Of a stretch of DNA of 57,014 nt, positions 45,588-53,325 are shown one piece after another. The stretch spans positions 1 to 57,014 of the forward strand of contig JADGNY010000026.1 of assembly GCA_017883235.1 (NCBI GenBank). Reading direction: 5' to 3'. The position numbers and the translations under genes are program-made. This DNA comes from Thermoanaerobaculia bacterium (GTDB lineage: Bacteria; Acidobacteriota; Thermoanaerobaculia; Gp7-AA8). The notes beneath the pieces were generated by a model that had not been told where the DNA came from, did no database searches, and saw only the letters and a program-made list of their open reading frames with translations. Position 1 is the first letter of the stretch; every line of letters begins with the position of its first letter.

Positions 45588-46633
45588 CGGGTTCGCTCGG
45601 CCGGGGAGCCCTGTTGTGGGAACGCCGACAACACAGGGCCGACTAGAGAGTTGGCGATAATCTGGTTGCCCGCGGGAAGAAGATGCATGCCATCGTACGC
45701 AAGCGCAGGATTGTGAAGATCGACGGCGTCTCCCAGATTCACATAACGAACGATCGCGGAGCCGGCGTACTTCTTTTGAATCATCGACGCCAGCTCGCTC
45801 TGCTGCTCCCGGTGGAGGGGCGCGATGTACGGTTGCCCGACGACGATTGCAGGCTTGTGATGCGAAACGGCGTAGTCCAGCGCGGCGCCTACATTGTTGC
45901 AGTAAAAGGCCCACTTATCGGAGCAGTAGGGCGAATGAACGCCGACGGTCGATTCTGTCTCGCGGAGTTGATAATTCAGCGACGAGGTTACTTTCAGCGC
46001 CCCTTCGAGCGCACCGGCCTTCGCCCTGTCAGAAAGGGTTGGCTTGAAGACGGTTTTCCCTCCCTGGCTCCCTTGATCGACAGGTCCGTCACGCAGCGCT
46101 TTGAGTTTTTGCGAAAAGACGATCGGAAAGATCGGATAGTAGCCGAACGTCGTAAAGACCGGCGAGTCACGCCGGAACGCCGATGTGTTCAGCTGAAGAT
46201 CGTTGTAGCCTTCGTACAAGATGACGCCGTCATAATGCAGGTACTCATAGTCCTGCAGGGTCGGGAGAAACGAGTAGGCCCCCTGGTTGTTGTACGCAAG
46301 GTTGACCACCTTGACCGGGCGGCCTGTCTGCGCGCGCAGGCGCTTCTCGAGGAGGGCCGGAAAGGTCTCCTCCGGGGGAAGTCCATATCCAAACGCCGTA
46401 CTGCCTCCGAGAACGGCCAACCGCAGTTCGTTTGGCTGCTTCGGACCGGCGATTTCGCCTCGGTATCCACGATAGTTCACCGTAGAGCCCGCAAATTTGT
46501 GGTGCAGATAAAGATCGAAGACGAGCACTCCGACCACCGCCGCGAGGAGGAAGAAAACTCCGAGGATGCTGCTGAATAACAGCTTCCTGCCGAAGGTGAG
46601 CTTCTTTCGCTGATTAGGACGATTTCTGATCAA
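45584..46633 (-). CDS. SGNH/GDSL hydrolase-like membrane-anchored protein
   Basis: 349 residues. A basic N terminus and one membrane helix (LLFSSILGVFFLLAAVVGVLVFDLYL) precede a periplasmic SGNH domain: LAVLGGSTAFGYGLPPEETFPALL (nucleophile Ser), VNLAYNNQGAYS, LYEGYNDLQLN, and the Asp-His pair in YDGMHLLPAGNQIIA. It may be an acyl- or acetylesterase or transferase on glycan. Start is TTG at 46633, with GGAG 5 nt upstream. Confidence 0.87.
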   Translation of the reverse strand: MIRNRPNQRKKLTFGRKLLFSSILGVFFLLAAVVGVLVFDLYLHHKFAGSTVNYRGYRGEIAGPKQPNELRLAVLGGSTAFGYGLPPEETFPALLEKRLRAQTGRPVKVVNLAYNNQGAYSFLPTLQDYEYLHYDGVILYEGYNDLQLNTSAFRRDSPVFTTFGYYPIFPIVFSQKLKALRDGPVDQGSQGGKTVFKPTLSDRAKAGALEGALKVTSSLNYQLRETESTVGVHSPYCSDKWAFYCNNVGAALDYAVSHHKPAIVVGQPYIAPLHREQQSELASMIQKKYAGSAIVRYVNLGDAVDLHNPALAYDGMHLLPAGNQIIANSLVGPVLSAFPQQGSPAERTR

Positions 46634-46840
46634 GGAATCTCCGCCGATAACGAGGTTGTAGCAGCCGGTGAAGTCAGATCAACATGCCGGCGCACCGAAA
46701 AGTTCGCTTGAAGAGCAGCATGCGCAGCGACGCCGGGTCGCGCGCGGCAACTTGAACGAGACTCGGATGTCAGGACGCAATGTCATATGTTATCCAATTC
46801 AAACCGGAACTTCCAGCAAGCCCATGCACGAGTTCGGCTC

Positions 46841-47347
46841 TCAGCGCGGCGGCGGATGCTGGGGCACGGCCTTGTTGGCTGCGGTGACACGCTCCTGCAT
46901 TCCGGCGTCGACGTCCCCGAGAAATTGCGGATTGAAACGCACGGCGAGGGCGATATCGGCCGTGGCGGCATCGAGCTTCCCTGTTTCCAGGTATGTCACG
47001 CCGCGGTCGAAGTAGATCTCCGGCCGATGGTCGGCAGCCAGAGCAGCCGTGTAATGCTCGATCGCTTCGTTGTTGCGGCCGAGAATGCGTGCGTTCACCG
47101 CGTAGACAAGGTGGTAGTCGACGGATAGCCGGCAGGTGCCGGCGATCGGTTGAAGACGCTCGATGTTATCGCGCGCGACGACCATTACCCGGTCACCGTT
47201 CATCTGGAGCGCTGCCTGCGTGCGGCTGGTGATTGACTTGACGACGTGGTCCGCATGCTCCGGCAGCCAGGCGTAGCGATACGCGGCCAGCACCGCGGCT
47301 GCGGCGGCGGCGAGACGGCAGAGCGCGCGCAGCAGCGGGTTACGCAT
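46841..47347 (-). CDS. Membrane-anchored TPR protein
   Basis: 168 residues: an N-terminal membrane helix (LLRALCRLAAAAAAVLAAYRYAWL) and two or three TPR-like helices (VDYHLVYAVNARILGRNNEAIEHYTAALAAD, PEIYFDRGVTYLETGKLDAATADIALAVRFNP). It follows the O-antigen ligase gene, overlapping it by 8 nt. ATG at 47347 is preferred to an upstream GTG. Possibly a scaffold for the ligase. The 207 bp beyond its stop, towards the SGNH gene, show nothing I recognise. Confidence 0.8.
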   Translation of the reverse strand: MRNPLLRALCRLAAAAAAVLAAYRYAWLPEHADHVVKSITSRTQAALQMNGDRVMVVARDNIERLQPIAGTCRLSVDYHLVYAVNARILGRNNEAIEHYTAALAADHRPEIYFDRGVTYLETGKLDAATADIALAVRFNPQFLGDVDAGMQERVTAANKAVPQHPPPR

Positions 47348-48665
47348 CGTCACGGTCCCAGGAAATGGCCAGCGCGCCGAGGGTGAGGAACATCAGCCGG
47401 GGCGCGGCGATCTGCAGCGGAAACTGCGCGAGTGCAATGACAAAGAACGTCGCGGCAAGCGGTGTGCGAATGGCGCGTCCTACCGTCTGCTCGGCCGTCC
47501 GTGGCTCTCGTCCGCCGCCGGCGCGCCGGCGCGCGGGAATGGCCAGCAGCGCGATCGCGGCAGCGAAGAGGGCGTAACCCGGCAGGCCGGTCTCCGCCGC
47601 GACCTGCAGGTGATCGTTGTGCGTCTCGCCGAAATTCATCGGCCAGCCGCGCGTCCATGCCGGCGGATAACGGTTCTCCAGAGCCAGCCGCGTCAGCATG
47701 AAATGGAATTTGAAACAGCCCGGACCGACGCCGGTGATCGGGTCCGCCCGGATCATCTCGATCGCGCTGAGAAACGGCACGAGGCGCTCCGAGAAGAGAA
47801 CGGGGTAGTTGCGCTGCCGCAGCGCGGGGATGAGCTGGCTGAAATTGCTGCCGATGCCGGTCGACGGTCTCAAGGCCACCGCGGCGAAGACGAGCAGCAG
47901 CGCGGTGACCGCGATCGCCTGGCGCCACGGCCGCAGCAACGCCGCGATGATTGTTCCTGCCACGAAGGCGACCATCGCCGTCCGTGTCCGGCTCATGACG
48001 ATGCCGAGAAAAAGCAGCCCAGCCGCCGACCCGAAGAGTATGCGCTGCCAGCCTCGCAGATTCACTGCCACGACGAGAGCGACGATGGCCGGACCGGCGA
48101 GCAGCGTGCCGACGTCATTCGAATTGCCGAGCAGTCCGACGCTCTGCACGTGGCCCTGGACCTCCGGCGGAAAGACGAAGGGATTCCAGATGCGCAGTTC
48201 CTGAAGCGTCACGACGACTGCGTTCGTGAAGGCTCCGGCAACGACGACGAAAAGCACCGCAAGCCGCAGCCTCGGCGCGACGAGACGCGTGGCGATGTAG
48301 ATCACCAGTGCGCACGCCACCGTGACAAGGCTGGCCTCGCTCAGCGGCCGGTTCGTCGACGTCACCGTCGTCACGATGCTCCAGATTGCGATCGCGGCGA
48401 GGAGGAACCACTCCCGCCGCGGCATTGCCGCCAGTGCTTCACGCCACGCGGCGCGCGGCGCGGTCGCGGCGAACACACCCGTCAACGCCAGCGCAATCGC
48501 CTCGGCCCGAAATACCATCTCCTTCGGCAGGCGAAAGGCGTCCAGGGCTCCGCCGGTATAGAGGATCGGGATCAACACGATGCCGGCGCCGAGCAGCATC
48601 ACAGCGCTGAGCCAGTACCGCAGGCGATCGGTTCTCTCGCGCGCCGCGGAACGTCGTTCCCGCAT
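47340..48665 (-). CDS. O-antigen ligase/polymerase family membrane protein
   Basis: 441 residues, about 11 helices. A large periplasmic loop contains RADPITGVGPGCFKFHFM and NFGETHNDHLQVAAETGLPGYALF, the Wzy_C/WaaL signature with the conserved His in HNDHLQ. It either polymerises or ligates the glycan. The start at 48665 is favoured by TACTCT ending 7 nt upstream; a longer frame to 48743 exists. Confidence 0.9.
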   Translation of the reverse strand: MRERRSAARERTDRLRYWLSAVMLLGAGIVLIPILYTGGALDAFRLPKEMVFRAEAIALALTGVFAATAPRAAWREALAAMPRREWFLLAAIAIWSIVTTVTSTNRPLSEASLVTVACALVIYIATRLVAPRLRLAVLFVVVAGAFTNAVVVTLQELRIWNPFVFPPEVQGHVQSVGLLGNSNDVGTLLAGPAIVALVVAVNLRGWQRILFGSAAGLLFLGIVMSRTRTAMVAFVAGTIIAALLRPWRQAIAVTALLLVFAAVALRPSTGIGSNFSQLIPALRQRNYPVLFSERLVPFLSAIEMIRADPITGVGPGCFKFHFMLTRLALENRYPPAWTRGWPMNFGETHNDHLQVAAETGLPGYALFAAAIALLAIPARRRAGGGREPRTAEQTVGRAIRTPLAATFFVIALAQFPLQIAAPRLMFLTLGALAISWDRDDA

Positions 48666-48728
48666 CGGGCGAAGAGTAGCATGGGCGTCGCGCACCTTCC
48701 GGCAGAGGATTCGCGAACGTCTGAATCT

Positions 48729-49481
48729 ATGGTCCCCTCTCACGCCATCGAAGCGATCCGCCGCTTCTCACCGACAGAGATTTCCAGTTTTGTGGCATCC
48801 AATGGCGCGTCGCTGCTCGAGGCCGAGGCGCTGGCGCTGCTCGACAACCCGCACTGTCCTGCCTCGGTCTGCGAGACGTTCGCGCAGAATCTGCGGTTGA
48901 CGGCCTTCTACTCCGTCCGGGTGCGTCTGGTGCGGAACCGCGCCACCCCGCTGGCCCAATCCGTCAAACTGGTTCACTACCTCCACTGGCCCGATCTTCT
49001 GTGGCTTTCCGTGGACGTCAAAGTTCCGGCGCAGGTTCGGCGGGCCGTCGAGACGCAGCTTCTTCTCCGCATCGACAAGCTCTCGCGTGGGGAGAAAATC
49101 GCGGCGGCGAAACGCTGCAGCGCGGCGCTGATCCGGGTGTTTCTCTTCGATCCCGATGAAAAGGTCTTCGCCGCGCTGCTCGTCAACCAGCGTCTGCGCG
49201 AGGAGGACCTGCTGGTCTTTGCCGGTTCGGACGGTGCTTCCGCGGAGAAGCTGTTGATCCTCTCCTCGGATCCGAAATGGTCGTACCGTTACGCCATCCG
49301 CAGAGCCCTGGCGCTCAATCCTTCGACCCCCCGAGCCGCCGCCGCGTCGCAGTTGCGGTACCTGTCACGGCGCGACCTCTCCGTCATTCACGGCGATCCT
49401 GCAACGTCGACGTACCTCCGCCGCTGCATCGAGCGGCTGGCGCCGGGCGTTTTCACGCGCGAGACGGAACGAATTGACTAG
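48729..49481 (+). CDS. HEAT-like repeat protein, family unknown
   Basis: 250 residues, all-helical. Segments such as ALALLDNPHCPASVCETFAQNLRLTAFYSVRVRLVRNRATPLAQSVKLVHYLHWPDLLWLSVDVKVP look like HEAT/leucine-rich-variant repeats in which NPxCP motifs start each repeat. The same motif style (ARNPKCPVGVVVPLINRLTLRDL) occurs in the protein at 50380-51477, so they are relatives. An upstream ATG at 48681 is also possible. Function unknown. Confidence 0.75.
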   Translation: MVPSHAIEAIRRFSPTEISSFVASNGASLLEAEALALLDNPHCPASVCETFAQNLRLTAFYSVRVRLVRNRATPLAQSVKLVHYLHWPDLLWLSVDVKVPAQVRRAVETQLLLRIDKLSRGEKIAAAKRCSAALIRVFLFDPDEKVFAALLVNQRLREEDLLVFAGSDGASAEKLLILSSDPKWSYRYAIRRALALNPSTPRAAAASQLRYLSRRDLSVIHGDPATSTYLRRCIERLAPGVFTRETERID

Positions 49482-49510
49482 AATGGACGGAGTTATCGGC
49501 CACTGACCCC

Positions 49511-50383
49511 ATGCCTGATCAGGATCCCCAGCCGCAAGTGTCGGAACTCGCCTCGTTCGGCGAGGAGCTCCGGCGTGAGCGCGAGATCAGGGGCATCTCG
49601 CTGAAGGAGATCGCCGACGCCACGAAGATCAGCAAGCGCTTTCTGGAGGCGATCGAGCGCAACGATCACAAGATGCTGCCGGCTCCGGTTTTCACGCGCG
49701 GCTTCGTCCGTGAGTATGCCCGATACCTCGGCTTGAACGCCGAGGAGATGGTCAATCGATACAACTTCGCTGCTGTCGGCGATGACCGCATCGAGCAGTC
49801 GTCCCATCTCGAGCGCCTGACCACGCCGCAGGCTCCGCCGCTGCCTGGTAAGAAGCAGCCGCAGAAAGGCATCCCTCCGGCTTATGCGCGCGTCGATCGC
49901 AACGTCTACATTCTCATCCTCGTCGTCGTCGCGCTGGCCGGCGTCAGTTACTGGGCGCTGAAGCACCGGCGCGAGAGCCGGGCGGCCAATGAGGAGCATC
50001 TCGCCGTTGAGACGAAGGCCGCCCCTGCTCCCGCGCCGCCGCCGGTTGCTGCGCCGCAGACCGCAAGCACCTCAACGCAGCCCGAAACGACCCCGCCGGC
50101 CAAGCTGGTCCTGAATATTGAGGTGACCCGGCGGGCGTGGGTGAAGCTGGACGCTGACGGGGAGACCGTCATCGACGATGAGCTTGGCCGCGGTTTTCAC
50201 CGCAGCATCGAAGCAAAGGATGGGTTTCGCTTCCGCACGATCGGAAACGCCGCCGGTGTCACACTGACCCTCAACGATCTGCCCGTGCCCGCCCTCGGCC
50301 GCGCCGGGCAGGTGTTGCACGACGTCGTCCTCGATCGTGCTTCTCTTCAAAAGATGCGAACTCCGCCACAGAACCAACAATGA
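49511..50383 (+). CDS. RodZ-like HTH membrane protein
   Basis: 290 residues. Residues about 12-75 form a HTH_25 domain (FGEELRREREIRGISLKEIADATKISKRFLEAIERND, then VFTRGFVREYARYLGL). A membrane helix (YILILVVVALAGVSYWAL) lies near 131-149. An Ala/Pro-rich linker leads to a C-terminal DUF4115 beta domain (LVLNIEVTRRAWVKLDADGE). RodZ links MreB to the envelope in rod-shaped bacteria; here the role is inferred from architecture. Confidence 0.9.
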   Translation: MPDQDPQPQVSELASFGEELRREREIRGISLKEIADATKISKRFLEAIERNDHKMLPAPVFTRGFVREYARYLGLNAEEMVNRYNFAAVGDDRIEQSSHLERLTTPQAPPLPGKKQPQKGIPPAYARVDRNVYILILVVVALAGVSYWALKHRRESRAANEEHLAVETKAAPAPAPPPVAAPQTASTSTQPETTPPAKLVLNIEVTRRAWVKLDADGETVIDDELGRGFHRSIEAKDGFRFRTIGNAAGVTLTLNDLPVPALGRAGQVLHDVVLDRASLQKMRTPPQNQQ

Positions 50384-51477
50384 GCACAACATCCGCCGAG
50401 CTTTCCGGCGATCTCGTCATCGACCGGATCGATGCGGGCCAGTTTCCCCGCGAAGTCGTGGAGACGATCGCGCGCGGCTTCTTGCCGTTGCCGCAGGACG
50501 ACCTGATTGCCGTGCTCGCCTATCTGACGCGATCGCCGGACAGCGAGATCGCCGCCATCGCCAGGCGGTCGCTTGCCGACGTTCCGTCGCGCAGCATTCA
50601 TGGCTTTGCTTCCAACGAAAGCGCGCCTCCCGCGCACCTGGTGATGCTGATGCGCGCCAGCGAAGATCCATTCATTCTCGAGGCGCTGATCCGCAATCGC
50701 GCCGTCCCCGACGCGCTCGTCACCGAGCTCGCATCGGTGGCTGACGCGGCCGTGCAGGAAGTCATCGTCATCAATCATTCGCGCATTCTTCGTGCGCCAT
50801 CGATCCTCGCTGCTCTCCTCGCCAACCCTGCTCTCTCCGCGGACGTGCGCCGTCGCGCGCTCGAGGCGCGGGAGGAGTTCTTCGAGAAGAAGGCCCGCAT
50901 CGCCGCGCAGCAGCCGGTCGAGGTCGAGGTCGACGAGGACGAACCGATGCTCAGCCTTTCCGAGGAACCGATCGCCGATCTGCTGGAAAAAGCGGTCGAG
51001 GAACAGCAGAGCGACGCCCCGCCGCCGGAGCTCAGCGAGACCGAGCAGAAGGATGAGAAAAAGCTGTCGGTCTTTTCCCAGATCCTTCTCATGGGCGTCT
51101 CGGACAAGGTGAAGATGGCCTTCAAGGGGGGCAAGACCGAGCGGGTGATTCTCGTCCGCGATCACAACAAGCTGGTCTGCAGCGCCGTGATGCGCAACCC
51201 CCGCATGAGCGTGCTCGAAGCGGAATCGATCGCCGGAATGCGAAATGTGGAGGAGGAGGTCCTCCGTCTCATCACCTTGAGGCGCGAATGGGTCTCGAAG
51301 TACAACGTCGTCATTGCCCTGGCGCGCAATCCGAAGTGCCCCGTGGGGGTTGTCGTGCCGTTGATCAATCGATTAACCTTGCGTGATTTGAAGGGCTTGA
51401 AGGACGATAAGGGTGTGAGCGAGACGGTCCGCGCCCTCGCCCGGAAGCTTTTCGCGCAGCGACGCATCAAATCCTGA
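50380..51477 (+). CDS. HEAT-like repeat protein, family unknown
   Basis: 365 residues. The N-terminal half (about 1-165) has helical repeats with EALIRNRAVPDALVTELASVAD and ALLANPALSADVRRRALEAREEFFEKKARI. An acidic linker (VEVEVDEDEPMLSLSEEP ...) follows, then a second repeat block (about 230-365) with VCSAVMRNPRMSVLEAESIAGMRNVEEEVLRLI. No catalytic motif. The ATG overlaps the RodZ-like stop. It is probably a scaffold. Confidence 0.78.
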   Translation: MSTTSAELSGDLVIDRIDAGQFPREVVETIARGFLPLPQDDLIAVLAYLTRSPDSEIAAIARRSLADVPSRSIHGFASNESAPPAHLVMLMRASEDPFILEALIRNRAVPDALVTELASVADAAVQEVIVINHSRILRAPSILAALLANPALSADVRRRALEAREEFFEKKARIAAQQPVEVEVDEDEPMLSLSEEPIADLLEKAVEEQQSDAPPPELSETEQKDEKKLSVFSQILLMGVSDKVKMAFKGGKTERVILVRDHNKLVCSAVMRNPRMSVLEAESIAGMRNVEEEVLRLITLRREWVSKYNVVIALARNPKCPVGVVVPLINRLTLRDLKGLKDDKGVSETVRALARKLFAQRRIKS

Positions 51478-52140
51478 ATGAAGGTCAACTACTACGAAGT
51501 GCTCGGAGTCGATCGCTCCGCCTCCGAGCCGGAGATCCGCGAACGCTTTCGCAAGCTCGCGCGGGAGCAGCATCCCGACCGCTATCAGGGCCCGGACAAA
51601 GCCGAAGCCGAGGGGAAGTTCCAGACACTCACCGAGGCGGTCAACGTCCTGACGAACCCGGCCCGAAGGAAACAGCACGATGCGGAGATTGCCGCCCCCT
51701 CCGCCCGCTCCGCGAGCGGTGCTGCCGATCTCGCGCAAGTCGGGAAAGTTTATCTGGCAAAGGGCATCAAGGCGTACCGTGAGGGGGATTTCCGCACCGC
51801 GTACGACAACTTCGACATGGCCGCCAAGCACAATCCGGCCGATGCGAAGGCGTTTCAACATCTGGCACTGGCGGCAACCCGTATCCCGGGACACGCCCGT
51901 CAGGCGGTGCAGGCAATCGAGACAGCTGTTCAGCGGGAGCCGATGAACGCCGCGTATCTGAAAGATGCCGGCATGATCTGCAAACGCGCCGGACTGACCG
52001 CGAAAGCAGAGAGATATCTGGATGAGGCGTTAAAGTGGGATGCCGACAATATTGGAATCCGTACGGCACTGGCTGAATTGCGGCAACGAGGCGAGTCCAA
52101 GGAAAGCGGAAAGGGGTTTACCCTTTTCAAAAAGGGCTGA
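51478..52140 (+). CDS. J-domain/TPR protein
   Basis: 220 residues. Residues 1-70 are a J domain with the HPD motif (REQHPDRY) and NYYEVLGVDRSASEPEIRERFRKLA. From about 85 on, TPR repeats (VYLAKGIKAYREGDFRTAYDNFDMAAKHNP, AKAFQHLALAATRIPGHARQAVQAIE). It should stimulate a DnaK-type chaperone on clients bound by the TPRs. It starts directly after the preceding stop. Confidence 0.9.
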   Translation: MKVNYYEVLGVDRSASEPEIRERFRKLAREQHPDRYQGPDKAEAEGKFQTLTEAVNVLTNPARRKQHDAEIAAPSARSASGAADLAQVGKVYLAKGIKAYREGDFRTAYDNFDMAAKHNPADAKAFQHLALAATRIPGHARQAVQAIETAVQREPMNAAYLKDAGMICKRAGLTAKAERYLDEALKWDADNIGIRTALAELRQRGESKESGKGFTLFKKG

Positions 52141-52146
52141 GTGGGA

Positions 52147-52905
52147 ATGGACGTGAAGGCATACGGCCTCACAGACGTCGGACGGCAGCGCCAGCACAAC
52201 GAGGACTCATTCCTCGTCGCTGACGAGGCGAAGCTCTTTCTCGTCGCCGATGGGATGGGTGGGCACGCCGCCGGCGAGATCGCTTCCCGCATCGCCGTCG
52301 ATTCGATCTCCGAGTTCATCGTTCATACGAAGGAAGACGACGGCACCTGGCCGCACGCCTACGACGAGCAATACACCCGCACCACCAATCGCCTGATGGC
52401 CGCCCTACGCATGGCCAACACGCGCGTTCTCGAGGCGATGCGCAAGGATGCCAAGCTTCGCGGGATGGGCACAACCGTCGTCGCCTGTATGGCCGACGAC
52501 GGCAAGATCTCCGTGGCCCACGTCGGCGACTCCCGCGCCTACATGATCCGCAACGGCAGGATCTCGCGCATCACCAACGACCACTCCTGGGTCTTCGAGC
52601 AGGTGCAGGCCGGGATGCTCACCGAGGCCGAGGCGGAGAAGCATCCCCTCCGCAACGTGATCACCCGCGCCCTCGGCGGCGCTCTCTCCGTCAATCCCGA
52701 TGCCTCGGAGATCGATTGCCGGCCGGGCGACCTCTACCTCCTCTGCTCCGACGGCCTCACTGGCATGGTTCCCGAAGATCAGATCCTCGAGCTCGTCACC
52801 GCCAACGCCGACGACCTCGAGAAAGCATGTCGTCAGTTGATCGACGTGGCCAACGAACACGGCGGGCTGGACAACGTGACGGCAATCCTGGTGAAGACGA
52901 CGTAA
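52147..52905 (+). CDS. PP2C-type serine/threonine protein phosphatase
   Basis: 252 residues. TDVGRQRQHNEDSF, VADGMGGHAAGEIAS, GMGTTVVACM, VAHVGDSRAYMIRNG, TRALGG and CSDGLTGMV, ending GGLDNVTAILV, give all metal-binding Asp residues of the bacterial PP2C/Stp family. It reverses Hanks-type kinase phosphorylation. ATG at 52147; GTG at 52141 also possible. It ends 3 bp before the selenoprotein ATG. Confidence 0.93.
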   Translation: MDVKAYGLTDVGRQRQHNEDSFLVADEAKLFLVADGMGGHAAGEIASRIAVDSISEFIVHTKEDDGTWPHAYDEQYTRTTNRLMAALRMANTRVLEAMRKDAKLRGMGTTVVACMADDGKISVAHVGDSRAYMIRNGRISRITNDHSWVFEQVQAGMLTEAEAEKHPLRNVITRALGGALSVNPDASEIDCRPGDLYLLCSDGLTGMVPEDQILELVTANADDLEKACRQLIDVANEHGGLDNVTAILVKTT

Positions 52906-52908
52906 TCT

Positions 52909-53133
52909 ATGAACATTCGAATCGACTACTGCGGCGTTTGAAACTACTTTCCGAGAGCCTCCAGTCTGGCGGCTGAGATCAAACGCGAATTCGGCATCGA
53001 CAGCCAGATCGTCCGCGGCAGCGGCGGGATCTTCGTCGTCAGCGTCGACGGAAAGAGCATCTTTTCCAAGAAGGATGAAGGACGCTTTCCGACGGAGCGC
53101 GAGATCCTCGATAAAGTGGGAGCGCTGGCGTAA
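52909..53133 (+). CDS. SelW-like (Rdx family) selenoprotein
   Basis: With UGA at 52939-52941 read as selenocysteine, this is a 74-residue protein. The redox motif is YCGVU (Cys8, Sec11), followed by NYFPRASSLAAEIKREF, SQIVRGSGGIFVVSVDG and KSIFSKKDEGRFPTEREI, which match the thioredoxin-like Rdx family (SelW/SelT/SelH) over the full length. The family's CxxC is CxxU here. The ATG lies 3 bp after the PP2C stop, so it is probably co-transcribed. A stem-loop lies 16-32 nt after the UGA. Ordinary gene callers miss it since both pieces are short. A chance match is very unlikely. Confidence 0.9.
52957..52973 (+). other. Candidate bacterial SECIS stem-loop
   Basis: GCC-T-CCA / TGG-C-GGC with a GTC loop: six G-C/C-G or A-U pairs and one mismatch. 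The loop lies 22-25 nt after the UGA, in the range known for SelB recognition, and the CAGTCTGG top resembles the CAGGUCUGC top of the E. coli fdhF element. Folded by eye. Confidence 0.6.
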
Positions 53134-53300
53134 GTCTGCGCTCCGCGCGTTGTCTGCCTGCGGCGTTGTCTGAGCGCTGCGGCGCGCGTGGTCAATGGAA
53201 GAAGCTAACGCGCGAAGCGCAGACAACGCGCGGGTAGCGCAGACAACGCCGCAGGCAGACAACGCGCGGTAGCGCAGACAACGCGCGGTAGCGCAGACAC
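53134..53300. repeat. Inverted element built from GCGCAGACAACGC units
   Basis: The left arm GTCTGCGCTCCGCGCG, TTGTCTGCCTGCGGCG, TTGTCTG (53135-53173) is the reverse complement of the right part CAGACAACGCCGCAGG, CAGACAACGCGCGGTAG, CGCAGAC. The right side carries extra copies of the GCGCAGACAACGC unit. It begins straight after the selenoprotein stop and ends about 25 bp before the HD-GYP gene. The rest of this gap has no gene. Confidence 0.75.
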
Positions 53301-53313
53301 CCCTTACCCCGGT

Positions 53314-53319
53314 TAAACT
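53314..53319 (+). promoter_or_regulatory. -10-like hexamer of the HD-GYP gene
   Basis: TAAACT ends 6 nt before the GTG at 53326; no Shine-Dalgarno. Confidence 0.4.
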
Positions 53320-53325
53320 CCGTGC

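Noticed and set aside
47610-48728. Upstream extension of the HEAT-like gene at 48729 on the plus strand.
   Set aside because: It runs antisense through the O-antigen ligase gene and has Arg/Asp/His-rich low-complexity sequence. The real protein starts near 48729.
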